NCBI RefSeq assembly: GCF_022763345.1
Contig: NZ_JALEGS010000018.1
Coordinates: 62,001-126,000 of the forward strand
Length of the DNA stretch: 64,000 bases
Source: Phaeodactylibacter sp.
GTDB lineage: Bacteria; Bacteroidota; Bacteroidia; Chitinophagales; Saprospiraceae
Direction of reading: 5' to 3'
This document shows, piece after piece, positions 24,554 to 32,428 of the stretch (positions are counted from its first letter, which is position 1; each line of letters starts with the position of its first letter). Both the position numbers and the translations under genes were made by a program. A model generated the notes under the pieces. That model did no database searches. It was not told the origin of the DNA and worked only from the letters and a program-made list of their open reading frames with translations.

Positions 24554-24887
24554 ATGCAATTTAAATTTGCTAAATCACAAATAAAGGAGCGTATTCGCTT
24601 TGATAATCCCTGGTGGAAAACCGGGCAGGATGAAGACTGTTATCAACCGTGATCAAAAACCTATTTGGGATGTAGAAATCAAGTGGAGCAACCGATACAT
24701 TAGTCGTCCAAATGAACTGAAAAACCTGCTTGCTTTCTGCCAACAAAACGACCTTAAAAGAGCATTAGTCACTACTATAGATCAAACCAGAAGCATCGAA
24801 ATAAACGGTCTTCATATACAATTCCTGCCTGCCGCAGCGTACGCCTATACCGTAGGCAGAAGAACTTTTGAGCAAAAGGCCTTGTAA
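24554..24887 (+). pseudogene. Decayed AAA ATPase / DUF4143-type gene, only ends remain
   Basis: Two fragments in different frames. From ATG 24554 a 32-codon frame reads MQFKFAKSQIKERIRFDNPWW, typical of the N-terminus of DUF4143-type ATPases, then stops. A second frame from about 24600 carries the C-terminus of such a protein: DVEIKWSNRYISRPNELKNLLAFCQQNDLKRALVTT, including the nuclease-like ExK of its PD-(D/E)XK part. The ATPase core of several hundred residues that should lie between them is absent, so the locus looks like an internal deletion plus frame change. The 130 bases upstream are AT-rich, with a 7-bp inverted repeat (24518-24524 and 24541-24547). If translated, the 95-residue C-terminal frame would be a small orphan domain, but I consider this decay. 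Confidence 0.78.
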
Positions 24888-24895
24888 TGCCCCAC

Positions 24896-24926
24896 TTGCC
24901 TCCCACCCCAATTATCCATACCTTTG
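24896..24926 (+). promoter_or_regulatory. Promoter: TTG (-33) and TACCTTTG (-7), leading to a possibly leaderless mRNA
   Basis: TTG at 24896-24898, a 20-base spacer, then TACCTTTG at 24919-24926, a full Bacteroidota promoter. The expected start of transcription is at about 24932, exactly the GTG start codon of the next gene. Confidence 0.62.
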
Positions 24927-24931
24927 CACCT

Positions 24932-25312
24932 GTGAAAAGCACATTCGCCATACTACTCGCCATATTCGTGACCTGGTCTGCCCTGCAGCCTTGTCAGGAC
25001 GGGCACGTGCCGGAAGAAACCCGGGAAGCTTGCCCAATGGTAGTGGCGAATAGTAACGCTCATCACTGCTGTGCCGCGGAAGCCCCACCAAAGGAAGCGT
25101 CCGATGGATGTGGCGATGAGCACGGTGCAGACGGATGCAGCACCTTTTGTTCCTGTCAGTGCTGCGGTACCATCTTTTTACAAATCTTACCGGAGCACCG
25201 CGCTGTCGAATGGTCCCCCATTGCACGCGCCGAGCTCGCCTACCTGCCCGAAACCGGGCGCGAGTCCCCACAACTCATCTGGCAGCCACCGCCCTTTGGT
25301 CTTGACGCCTGA
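24932..25312 (+). CDS. Exported Cys/His-rich small protein (DUF6660-like)
   Basis: 126 residues, probably periplasmic and metal-binding. I choose the GTG at 24932: a signal peptide begins there (MKSTFAILLAIFVTWSALQPC) and the promoter box lies 6 bases upstream, which rules out the earlier ATG at 24887. The mature part has ten Cys and several His, including NAHHCCAAE, DGCGDEHGADGC and the dense TFCSCQCCG, followed by a Trp/Pro-containing tail. Proteins of this appearance (DUF6660) sit next to TonB receptors with heavy-metal domains in Flavobacteriia and Sphingobacteriia. The next gene, 37 bases away, is exactly such a receptor. A role in capturing or sensing a soft metal such as copper is inferred. 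Confidence 0.75.
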   Translation: MKSTFAILLAIFVTWSALQPCQDGHVPEETREACPMVVANSNAHHCCAAEAPPKEASDGCGDEHGADGCSTFCSCQCCGTIFLQILPEHRAVEWSPIARAELAYLPETGRESPQLIWQPPPFGLDA

Positions 25313-25349
25313 GCACCATTTTTTCTAATCGTCAAGACTAAAATTTCTT

Positions 25350-27911
25350 ATGAATAAGCTTTCCAAAGGACTGCCGGGCATTGCCCTGTTGGTCCTCCTT
25401 ACCACCCATTTGCAAGCGCAGGCCGGTGACACCCTTCAGCTTTGGGTAGACGGCATCTGCGGCATGTGCAAAGACCGTATTGAAGATGCGGTCTACCAGG
25501 TACCCGGTGTGGCTTTCGCCGACTGGGACGTAGCTTCCCGCACCCTTACCATTACCCAAAGCCCTGAGCCCCTGGATGAAAACCAATTGCACCAGCAAAT
25601 CGCCAGCGTTGGGCATGATACCCGCCGTATCAAAGCTACAGATGACGCCTACGAGGCCCTCCACGGCTGCTGCAAATACCGGGATGCGGCCATCGTGGCA
25701 CAGCATGAAGGCGGAAAATTAAAAGAAGAAGAACATCACGACCATCTCCACGGGTACGTTTACGAGCATGGCAAAGGCCAAAAACGCATTCCCCTTGTTG
25801 GCGCTAATGTGCGCTGGCTGGGCAGCCCGGAAGGAGCGGTTACCAATGCTGATGGGTTCTTTGAGCTCGAAGGCGCAGACGAATACGGGCAGCTCATTGT
25901 CAGCTACGTGGGCTTTGCTACGGATACCGTTACCATTAATCAGGAAGGCACGGTTCAACTGGTACTCGCCGATGCTGTGAATTTGAATACAGTAGAGGTT
26001 ACCCGCCGCCGCCGCTCTACCGAGGTGTCCTTTATCGACCCTGTTAAAGTGCAGCGCATTGGTGAAGACGAACTGGCGAAAGCTGCCTGCTGCAACCTCA
26101 GCGAGAGCTTTGAGACCACGCCTTCGGTGGATGTAGGCTTCACGGATGCTGTGACGGGCACCCGGCAGATCCAAATGCTCGGGCTGGCCAGCCCTTATGT
26201 ACAAATTACCCGGGAAAACATGCCGGATGTGCGCGGGTTGGCTTCCATGCATGGTATGGAGTATACCCCGGGCGCCTGGATTGATGGCATCATGCTGAAT
26301 ATGGGTACCGGTTCTGTTGTGAACGGGTACGAAGCCATTGCCGGGCAGATCAACGTAGAGCTCCATAAGCCGGAGGAGGGCGAACGCCTCTACCTCAACC
26401 TGTTTGCCAACGCCATGCAGCGTTTTGAGGGTAACCTCAGCCTGCGCCACTCGCTGAGCAAAAATGCGCATACCGGGCTGCTCCTCCACGGCAAGCACCA
26501 AAAGGGCCGGTTCGACCAAAACGGGGATGGCTTTCTGGACAATCCGCTCTCGGAAGCCCTGATAGGTGTACACCGCTGGCGTTTTATGGGCAAAAATGGC
26601 TGGATGGGGCAGTTTGGCATCAAAGGGACCCTCCTGGAATCAACCGGTGGGCAGTTCGACTTCAAGCGGGGACAGTCCGAGGATACCGACCTTTGGGGAT
26701 CCACCCACGATGCCCGCCGTGCTGAAGCCTGGGTAAAGGTGGGAAAAGTATTCCCCAACCGCCCCTACGCGAGCATGGGGCTACAGCTCTCCGGCAATAT
26801 CCACCATCAGGAATCCACCTTCGGCAACCGGTCCTACGATGGCGATCAGGAAAGCTTTTATGCCAACTGGATTTACAAAACCATCATCACTGATACCCGC
26901 CACCAAATCAAAACCGGGGCGAGCTGGCAATGGGACCACTACGATGAGGTCTTCGAGGGGCAGGTTTACGATCGTATCGAATCGGTGCCCGGCGTATTCG
27001 GGGAGTACACCTGGACAGGACGGGAGGATTTTACGCTGGTCGCCGGCTTACGGGCGGACTACCACAATCTTTTTGGCGCTTTCGTGACGCCCCGCCTTCA
27101 CCTGAAGTACAACTTTAGCGAAACGGCAGTCCTGCGGGCCATTGCCGGCCGCGGACAGCGCACCGCCAACATCCTGATCGAGCAGATTGGCGCCATGGCT
27201 TCCAACCGAGTCTTCATGATTGAAGGAGATGATTCCGACAAGCCCTACGGGCTGGACCAGGAAATCGCCTGGAACTTCGGGCTCAACTACGCTCAGGAGT
27301 TCATCTGGGGCGGACGGCAGGCCCTACTGAGCCTCGATGCTTACCACACCCGTTTTCAGCAGCAGATTGTGGCCGACTTTGATGCTGATCCACAGGCGTT
27401 ATTCTTTTACAATCTGGATGGGAACTCCTTCTCCAACAGCCTGCAGGCACAGCTGGACTACGAGCTTTTCGCCCGCTTTGATGTCCGCCTGGCCTACCGC
27501 TTCAACGATGTACGAGTGGATTACCGCAGCGAGCAGTTAGAGAAGCCACTGATTGCCCGCAACCGCGCCTTCCTCAACACAGCCTACGAAACGGAAAGTG
27601 GCTGGGCATTCGATGCCACCCTCAACTGGCAGGGGCAAAAACGCCTGCCCAACACTACGGCTAATCCGGAAGAATACCGGCTGGAAGCAGCATCACCCGA
27701 CTTTTTCCTGTTGAGCGGGCAAATCACTAAGTCCTGGAAAGAAGGGTTGTTTGAGCTCTACCTGGGCGGTGAGAACCTCCTCAATTTCCGGCAGGACAAC
27801 CCCATTCTGGGCAGCGATGACCCCTTCGGCAACTACTTCGATGCCTCTATGGTATGGGGGCCAATCTTTGGGCGCAACCTGTATGCCGGCATGCGGTATA
27901 AGATTCAGTAA
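25350..27911 (+). CDS. TonB-dependent receptor with N-terminal heavy-metal-associated domain
   Basis: Outer-membrane transporter driven by TonB, likely for a metal or metal complex. Signal peptide 1-24, then an HMA-like domain with the metal-binding pair GICGMC (Cys37, Cys40) and VPGVAFADWDVASRTLTI. A linker follows with HGCCKYRDAA and a His-rich stretch (EEEHHDHLHG). A carboxypeptidase-regulatory-like beta domain (GANVRWLGSPEGAVTNADGFFEL...VSYVGFATDTV), the plug (CCNLSESFETTPSVDVGFTDAVTGTRQIQMLGL) and about 530 residues of barrel strands complete the 853 residues. Cys pairs at CCK and CCN are unusual for a barrel protein and support metal handling. It forms a unit with the Cys-rich protein before it; a terminator follows. 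Confidence 0.93.
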   Translation: MNKLSKGLPGIALLVLLTTHLQAQAGDTLQLWVDGICGMCKDRIEDAVYQVPGVAFADWDVASRTLTITQSPEPLDENQLHQQIASVGHDTRRIKATDDAYEALHGCCKYRDAAIVAQHEGGKLKEEEHHDHLHGYVYEHGKGQKRIPLVGANVRWLGSPEGAVTNADGFFELEGADEYGQLIVSYVGFATDTVTINQEGTVQLVLADAVNLNTVEVTRRRRSTEVSFIDPVKVQRIGEDELAKAACCNLSESFETTPSVDVGFTDAVTGTRQIQMLGLASPYVQITRENMPDVRGLASMHGMEYTPGAWIDGIMLNMGTGSVVNGYEAIAGQINVELHKPEEGERLYLNLFANAMQRFEGNLSLRHSLSKNAHTGLLLHGKHQKGRFDQNGDGFLDNPLSEALIGVHRWRFMGKNGWMGQFGIKGTLLESTGGQFDFKRGQSEDTDLWGSTHDARRAEAWVKVGKVFPNRPYASMGLQLSGNIHHQESTFGNRSYDGDQESFYANWIYKTIITDTRHQIKTGASWQWDHYDEVFEGQVYDRIESVPGVFGEYTWTGREDFTLVAGLRADYHNLFGAFVTPRLHLKYNFSETAVLRAIAGRGQRTANILIEQIGAMASNRVFMIEGDDSDKPYGLDQEIAWNFGLNYAQEFIWGGRQALLSLDAYHTRFQQQIVADFDADPQALFFYNLDGNSFSNSLQAQLDYELFARFDVRLAYRFNDVRVDYRSEQLEKPLIARNRAFLNTAYETESGWAFDATLNWQGQKRLPNTTANPEEYRLEAASPDFFLLSGQITKSWKEGLFELYLGGENLLNFRQDNPILGSDDPFGNYFDASMVWGPIFGRNLYAGMRYKIQ

Positions 27912-27918
27912 GCTAATT

Positions 27919-27966
27919 AAAGCCCCCGTATACACCTGCATAATGGCATACGGGGGCTTTATTTAT
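27919..27966. terminator. Intrinsic terminator between convergent genes
   Basis: Perfect 13-bp stem: 27919-27931 with 27948-27960, GC-rich core CCCCCG/CGGGGG, 16-base loop, followed by TTTATTTAT on the plus strand and by TTTAATTA on the minus strand. It probably ends both the TonB receptor and the transglycosylase transcripts. Confidence 0.88.
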
Positions 27967-28000
27967 ACAGAGAGGGCAAGCCAACTCACAGTCGATATAC

Positions 28001-28987
28001 TTACCCGCCGGTTGCAGCACGACGCTTCCACTGGGAATCCAGCACTGCTATCGCATAGTCGGTACCAACCTTACGGCTTTCTTTATCAATATACCGGGCA
28101 AAATAAGGCAGCGCCTGCTCGGGCAAAATGAGATAGTGCGGCGTTTTCTGCCTCGGAGCGTAGTCGCCCAAATAGCCAGGATTGAGTGCCCGGAGCCAGG
28201 GAAGGCTGACTTCACAGTAGCGGGCGATTTCATCCAGTTCCACGCTGTGGTGGATTCGGAATACACGGAAGTGGCTGGCGTGGTATTGGTGTTGTTTGGG
28301 TCGGAGGCCATGTTGCTCATAAAATTCGCCTACGTAGATGGTTGCGATAAGGCGGGGCAGGTACCTGCGGGTCTGTAGGGGCAGCTTGTGCTCGATATCC
28401 CAAAAGGAAGAACAGCCGGTTTGCTGTTGGGCCTTTCTGACTCTGCCGGGTCCACAGTTGTAAGCCGCAAGTGCGAGCGCCCAATCGTCGAATTGCCGGT
28501 ACAACCGACTGAGGTAGCGCATTGCCGTTTCAGTAGCCTGGTAAGGGCTGCGCCGCTCATCGACATACTCATTGATATGTAGCCCGAGCCCTGTAGCCGT
28601 GCCCGGCATAAACTGCCAGAGCCCAACTGCCCCTGCCGCAGATTCTACAGCCGGGTGGAGGCGAGACTCCAACAAGGGAATGTACTTCAGTTCTTCAGGC
28701 AGCTGATACACCTTGAGGTAATGTTCAATGATGGGGAAGTACTGTGGCGTCCGCCCCAGCATAGCTTCGGCTTCCCGCCTGCCGGTGCGCAGGTAGCTCG
28801 ATAGCTCCTCCTGCACTTGTTCATTATAGTGAACCTCGAAGGGCCATTGATCCTGAACACAAAGCAGCCGGTAAGGGATATCGTGGGTGACGGCCTCTTT
28901 CCAATCGGACTGCTCTGCCTGGCTTACATACGAACAAAGCAGGCAACCTGCCAGTAACGTGCTACGGATGAATGTTGGGGCTTTCAT
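28001..28987 (-). CDS. Lytic murein transglycosylase (MltD-like, GH23)
   Basis: Cleaves peptidoglycan glycan strands to 1,6-anhydro ends in the periplasm. The ATG at 28987 gives a signal peptide (MKAPTFIRSTLLAGCLLCSYVSQA); the frame continues 32 codons upstream without meaning. The SLT domain (about 110-255) has the catalytic Glu in IPLLESRLHP, then ESAAGAVGLWQFMPGTATGLGL, RRSPYQATETAMRYL, DWALALAAYNCGPGRVRKAQ and LPLQTRRYLPRL. One LysM-like segment follows (HHSVELDEIARYCEVSLPWLRALNPG). At 328 residues it is shorter than E. coli MltD, which has extra LysM repeats. Upstream lies the DUF4837 gene on the same strand, a pairing I have seen in Bacteroidota. Confidence 0.94.
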   Translation of the reverse strand: MKAPTFIRSTLLAGCLLCSYVSQAEQSDWKEAVTHDIPYRLLCVQDQWPFEVHYNEQVQEELSSYLRTGRREAEAMLGRTPQYFPIIEHYLKVYQLPEELKYIPLLESRLHPAVESAAGAVGLWQFMPGTATGLGLHINEYVDERRSPYQATETAMRYLSRLYRQFDDWALALAAYNCGPGRVRKAQQQTGCSSFWDIEHKLPLQTRRYLPRLIATIYVGEFYEQHGLRPKQHQYHASHFRVFRIHHSVELDEIARYCEVSLPWLRALNPGYLGDYAPRQKTPHYLILPEQALPYFARYIDKESRKVGTDYAIAVLDSQWKRRAATGG

Positions 28988-29168
28988 ACACTGAGGTTTA
29001 GTTTTCGGTAAGGTTATACGAGGCAACACAAAAATCGTTACCCGATTCCCGGTATTTTCCGAAAACAAACCACTAACAATCAAGCCCTTAAATCAACCTT
29101 GGAACGCCAGAACCCTTACCTGTACTGCTCTAACGCAGTATGCACGTCAGGTCAATTTTCGATCTGTA

Positions 29169-30254
29169 CTATTGAAATTTGATCGTGTGAATTACATAGT
29201 CCAACTGCTCCATAAAGTCCCGCTTATCTTCACCCGGGGCGTGCAGGAACCCATCCACGAAAAGCAATTCGCCCTTGTTCGGGTTTAAAATAAGATAACT
29301 AATGAAGGAACCGCCCATGAAGTCATTGACGATTTCCCATACGCCCCTGCCTTCCACTGCATAATTACCGTTTACCTTTGTGGTGTTGAAAATCACGGGC
29401 AGGTCCCCATCGTTCACCTGCATGTAGGTCCCCTCAATCGTAGAAGAAACGTACTGCTTGCCCAGAGAGTCGCGCATGGCGATGAGGTTGTCCTTGCTGA
29501 GTTGCTCCTGATCTTCGTACTTCACCTTGCGCAGCATGATATTGCTGGAGGTCTTGTCGGTCTCTTTGCGCATCCAGATCACCTCGCCATCGTTGATGGC
29601 CATGAAGTAATCAGAAGGCATCCGGATACTTACTCCTATCGACTCCTTTACTTCATTGATCAGATTATTATTGACCCCATTGAGGTAAGCGTAAGACTCC
29701 AGCTTTTTCTCATCAAACTTGTTGACTTTCTTCTTAATCGCTGGATAATTTTCCTTGAGCACCTTGATCAGGTCCTGATTGGAATAGGCGAACTGGTAAA
29801 GCAAAAGCTGCCCTTTGGCCCACTTGTCACGGCCGGCAGCGTTGTTTTTCGTGAGGTCGCCCCGGGCACTCTCGCTCATTTCTTCGCCAATATCCTTTCG
29901 GATCATCTGTGCCGTAGGAGAGTCTTCGTCAGACAGGTTGCCGACCAACATATAGGTGCGCAGCTCCTTTCGAAGCGGGTCCTTTTTTAGCTCAAGCGGC
30001 GTGAAGTGGCGCAGGTCGAAGACAGGCTCGGGCTGTGGCAACAGTGGGTAAGCGGAAGAATAGTAATAGCGTATCGTGTCGCCTACCGGGCTCTCCCAGA
30101 GCTCTTCATCCATGACGATCACAATCTCGTTGAGTTGCCCGAAAGCAGTAGGGATGGCTTTCATGCTCCGCTGCACATCTTCCGAACAGCTCTGTAAGGT
30201 AGACAAAAGAGGCAGCAGCATGGCAAAAGCCAGAATTCTCGGATATATTTTCAT
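29169..30254 (-). CDS. DUF4837 family lipoprotein
   Basis: Lipoprotein of unknown function restricted, as far as I know, to Bacteroidota. The signal ends in LSTLQSC (Cys about 23). The mature 338 residues show the family elements AIPTAFGQLNEIVIVMDEELWESPVGDTIRYYYSSAYPLLPQPEP, FDLRHFTPLELK, IGVSIRMPSDYFMAINDGEVIWMRKE, MLRKVKYED and GRGVWEIVNDFMGGSFISYLILNPNKGELLFVDGFLHAP. The N-terminal part has a weak beta-lactamase-like or receptor-like strand order that I cannot resolve. Downstream on the same strand is the MltD-like gene, so a cell-envelope role is likely. A near-consensus box (TACCTTTA, 30284-30291 on the minus strand) lies about 30 bases upstream of the start. Confidence 0.9.
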   Translation of the reverse strand: MKIYPRILAFAMLLPLLSTLQSCSEDVQRSMKAIPTAFGQLNEIVIVMDEELWESPVGDTIRYYYSSAYPLLPQPEPVFDLRHFTPLELKKDPLRKELRTYMLVGNLSDEDSPTAQMIRKDIGEEMSESARGDLTKNNAAGRDKWAKGQLLLYQFAYSNQDLIKVLKENYPAIKKKVNKFDEKKLESYAYLNGVNNNLINEVKESIGVSIRMPSDYFMAINDGEVIWMRKETDKTSSNIMLRKVKYEDQEQLSKDNLIAMRDSLGKQYVSSTIEGTYMQVNDGDLPVIFNTTKVNGNYAVEGRGVWEIVNDFMGGSFISYLILNPNKGELLFVDGFLHAPGEDKRDFMEQLDYVIHTIKFQ

Positions 30255-30359
30255 AAAAAAGTCTGTATTTACGGAATCGCTAATAAAGGTAAAATATTAA
30301 TCATTGGATTCGTAAAACAGATGCTTTCCTGGCATGTTTTGGCGTGCCTGCTGCCCAAC

Positions 30360-30845
30360 TTATGCCTTCGCTTCCCGCTCGCGCAGGATTTGGGCCACCG
30401 CTTCGGGGTCTTTGCAACTGATGAAGAACTTTTGGCCGTCCTTAAGGTGCAGCCGTATGCCTGAACCCGGCTTGACGCAAAACATGCGCTCGCCAACATG
30501 TACGCCCCAGCCGCTGAGCTGTACGGAAAGCGGCAGGTTGAGGACCTCACAGCGCTCTACTTCCTCCCAGTAAATTTTCTGCTTCTTGCGGTGTACGGGA
30601 AAGTACTGGAATTTGATCTTCTCCGCATCCACTTTGACCAGCAGTCGGATGGAGAGCAGGTAAGCCAGTGTCCCCCCAAGCAGCAAGAGCGCCAATACTC
30701 CTTTCCAGAAATGGGCTTCCGGCCGGAAATCCGAAAGCACCGTGGATTCGTAAATGTTGTAAATCGTAAATATCATTAACAGTACCAGTGGCAGCAGGAT
30801 TTCCCACCGGCGAAAACGCTGTACCTCTTTATGTTGATTTGGCAT
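30360..30845 (-). CDS. Two-helix membrane protein with PH-like domain
   Basis: 161 residues from the ATG at 30845; the frame is open 38 codons upstream but that part overlaps the divergent gene and contains no family signal. Two membrane helices lie at about 15-28 and 45-64. The C-terminal half (65-160) is a small beta-rich domain (LLVKVDAEKIKFQYFPVHRKKQKIYWEEVERCEVLNL, GWGVHVGERMFCVKPGSGIRLHLKDGQKFFISCKDPEAVAQIL), which fits bacterial PH (YdjO/DUF304-like) domains facing the cytoplasm. Function unknown. The start is 97 bases from the divergent exported-protein gene, so the promoters share this gap. Confidence 0.75.
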   Translation of the reverse strand: MPNQHKEVQRFRRWEILLPLVLLMIFTIYNIYESTVLSDFRPEAHFWKGVLALLLLGGTLAYLLSIRLLVKVDAEKIKFQYFPVHRKKQKIYWEEVERCEVLNLPLSVQLSGWGVHVGERMFCVKPGSGIRLHLKDGQKFFISCKDPEAVAQILREREAKA

Positions 30846-30942
30846 AATAACTTTAAATTTACTTTTAATTAACGCTGAGTTAACATAGGGCAAACAAGCA
30901 CAATCGGAGAGAAGTTCCCTGCCACCTTTAAAATTATCTATC

Positions 30943-31284
30943 ATGACGATACTGTACACTTACCTGACCGCCATCGCCCTTAGCCTGAACGCACCGGCCG
31001 GCACCCTCCCTCTAAGCGTGCCCGTCACTCTGGAAAACAACAGCGCAGAAGCACAAGCCATCACACTTATTTGGTACAGCCCTTTACGCTTTGGCAATAG
31101 CACAGAACAGCTGACGGTAGCCCCGGGCGCGCAAATCACCCGCCGCTATGCCGTGGGCACCAAGCTTTACCTGGCTTCGGAAGCAGAAACCGGCATCGTG
31201 ATGGGCGGTGGGCGAATTGATGATCAGGAGCCCTTCCTAAAGGTGAGCCTAAAATCGAGGAAAGCGGTCTACCCTCTATTCTGA
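30943..31284 (+). CDS. Small exported beta-rich protein
   Basis: Unrecognised, 113 residues. A short signal peptide (MTILYTYLTAIALSLNAPAG) is followed by strands LPLSVPVTLENNSAEAQAITLIWYSPLRFGNSTEQLTVAPGAQITRRYAVGTKLYLAS, an immunoglobulin-like pattern resembling small CARDB-type or DUF4384-like surface domains. No catalytic residues stand out. It is convergent with moxR, sharing the hairpin at 31289-31330. Confidence in expression is moderate because no exact promoter box is visible. Confidence 0.6.
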   Translation: MTILYTYLTAIALSLNAPAGTLPLSVPVTLENNSAEAQAITLIWYSPLRFGNSTEQLTVAPGAQITRRYAVGTKLYLASEAETGIVMGGGRIDDQEPFLKVSLKSRKAVYPLF

Positions 31285-31288
31285 AAAG

Positions 31289-31335
31289 ACAAGGCCCCGG
31301 CTCTCCTGAACTGGAAAACCGGGGCCTTGTTCGCT
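31289..31335. terminator. Bidirectional intrinsic terminator
   Basis: Perfect 12-bp stem, ACAAGGCCCCGG at 31289-31300 with CCGGGGCCTTGT at 31319-31330. The minus-strand transcript continues into CTTTTC, so it fits the moxR gene best; the plus side has only weak T content. Confidence 0.75.
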
Positions 31336-31352
31336 GTCGCGAAGGTTCAGGC

Positions 31353-32324
31353 TTAAAACAAACCTTCGATTACCTTTTCTTCCGTAATCCCTTCCGCTTC
31401 GGCTTTGTAATTGCGCACGATACGGTGGCGCAGTACATACTTGGCAATTGCCCTTACGTCTTCAATATCCGGAGAGTACTTGCCATGAATGGCAGCGTGG
31501 CACTTCGCGCCCAGCACCAGGTATTGAGAGGCACGCGGCCCGGCTCCCCAGGAGATGTAGTTGTTTACCGCTTCGGATGCCCGTTCAGTATTGGGGCGGG
31601 TTTTGGTAGCGAGGGAAACGGCGTATTCCAGCACGTTATCAGCAATGGGTACTTTGCGGATGAGCTGCTGATAGTGCAGAATTTGCTCACCGGTAAGCAC
31701 ATGCCTGAGCTCATAGTTTTGGACCGTGGTGGTGCCCTTTACCACATTGATTTCCTCTTCGTAGGAAGGGTAGTCAAGTGGGATATTGAACATAAAACGG
31801 TCCAGCTGTGCCTCGGGCAGAGGGTAAGTACCTTCCTGTTCAATCGGGTTTTGCGTAGCCAGTACGAAAAACGGTGCGGGCAGCTTATGGCGCACCCCGC
31901 TTACGGTTACGGAGCGTTCCTGCATGGCTTCCAGCAGGGCAGCCTGTGTTTTAGGCGGCGTACGGTTGATCTCATCCGCCAGCACGATATTGGCAAACAG
32001 CGGGCCAGGCGTAAACTTGAAGTGCCGGTCTTCGTCCAGAATTTCTGAGCCGGTGATATCAGAAGGCATCAGGTCAGGCGTAAACTGAATGCGCTTGAAG
32101 TCAAGGTCCAGCACTTCGGCAATAGTACTCACCAGAAGGGTCTTCGCCAGTCCGGGCACTCCAACCAGCAGGCTGTGGCCATTACTGAAAAGTGAAATAA
32201 TGACTGCCCGGACCACATCTTCCTGCCCGATAATCACTTTACCAATTTCCTTCCTGAGCTCTTCGTAGGAAGCTGCGAGGTTATCGATTGCCTTAGCTTC
32301 CGACTGAAATTCTGTATTTGCCAT
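31353..32324 (-). CDS. MoxR-family AAA+ ATPase
   Basis: Chaperone-like ATPase that helps mature or insert metal cofactors or activates partner VWA-domain proteins. The 323 residues have IIGQEDVVRAVI, Walker A GVPGLAKT, TPDLMPSDITGSEI, Walker B ANIVLADEINRTPPKTQAALLEAMQE, sensor 1 VLATQNPIEQEGTYPLPEAQLDRF and the C-terminal lid (ISWGAGPRASQYLVLGAKCHA). This is the MRP subgroup sequence. In many Bacteroidota moxR starts a Bat operon (DUF58, VWA, TPR genes). Here the downstream neighbour on the same strand is not present and the upstream gene is a peptidase, so the usual operon is missing. GTG/TTG starts are unlikely: the ATG at 32324 fits. Confidence 0.94.
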   Translation of the reverse strand: MANTEFQSEAKAIDNLAASYEELRKEIGKVIIGQEDVVRAVIISLFSNGHSLLVGVPGLAKTLLVSTIAEVLDLDFKRIQFTPDLMPSDITGSEILDEDRHFKFTPGPLFANIVLADEINRTPPKTQAALLEAMQERSVTVSGVRHKLPAPFFVLATQNPIEQEGTYPLPEAQLDRFMFNIPLDYPSYEEEINVVKGTTTVQNYELRHVLTGEQILHYQQLIRKVPIADNVLEYAVSLATKTRPNTERASEAVNNYISWGAGPRASQYLVLGAKCHAAIHGKYSPDIEDVRAIAKYVLRHRIVRNYKAEAEGITEEKVIEGLF

Positions 32325-32428
32325 TCGTTGATATTAGTTTTGATCGTCTATGCGTGCTGTTCGGGCAGCGCAAGTTACGGAACAGGCGAAAATAAACTTT
32401 CTTTTTGCAGCCGAAAGCGCTTACCTGT

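Noticed and set aside
24887..24931. Longer start (ATG) for the Cys-rich protein
   Set aside because: It precedes the promoter at 24896-24926 and would add a non-signal sequence.
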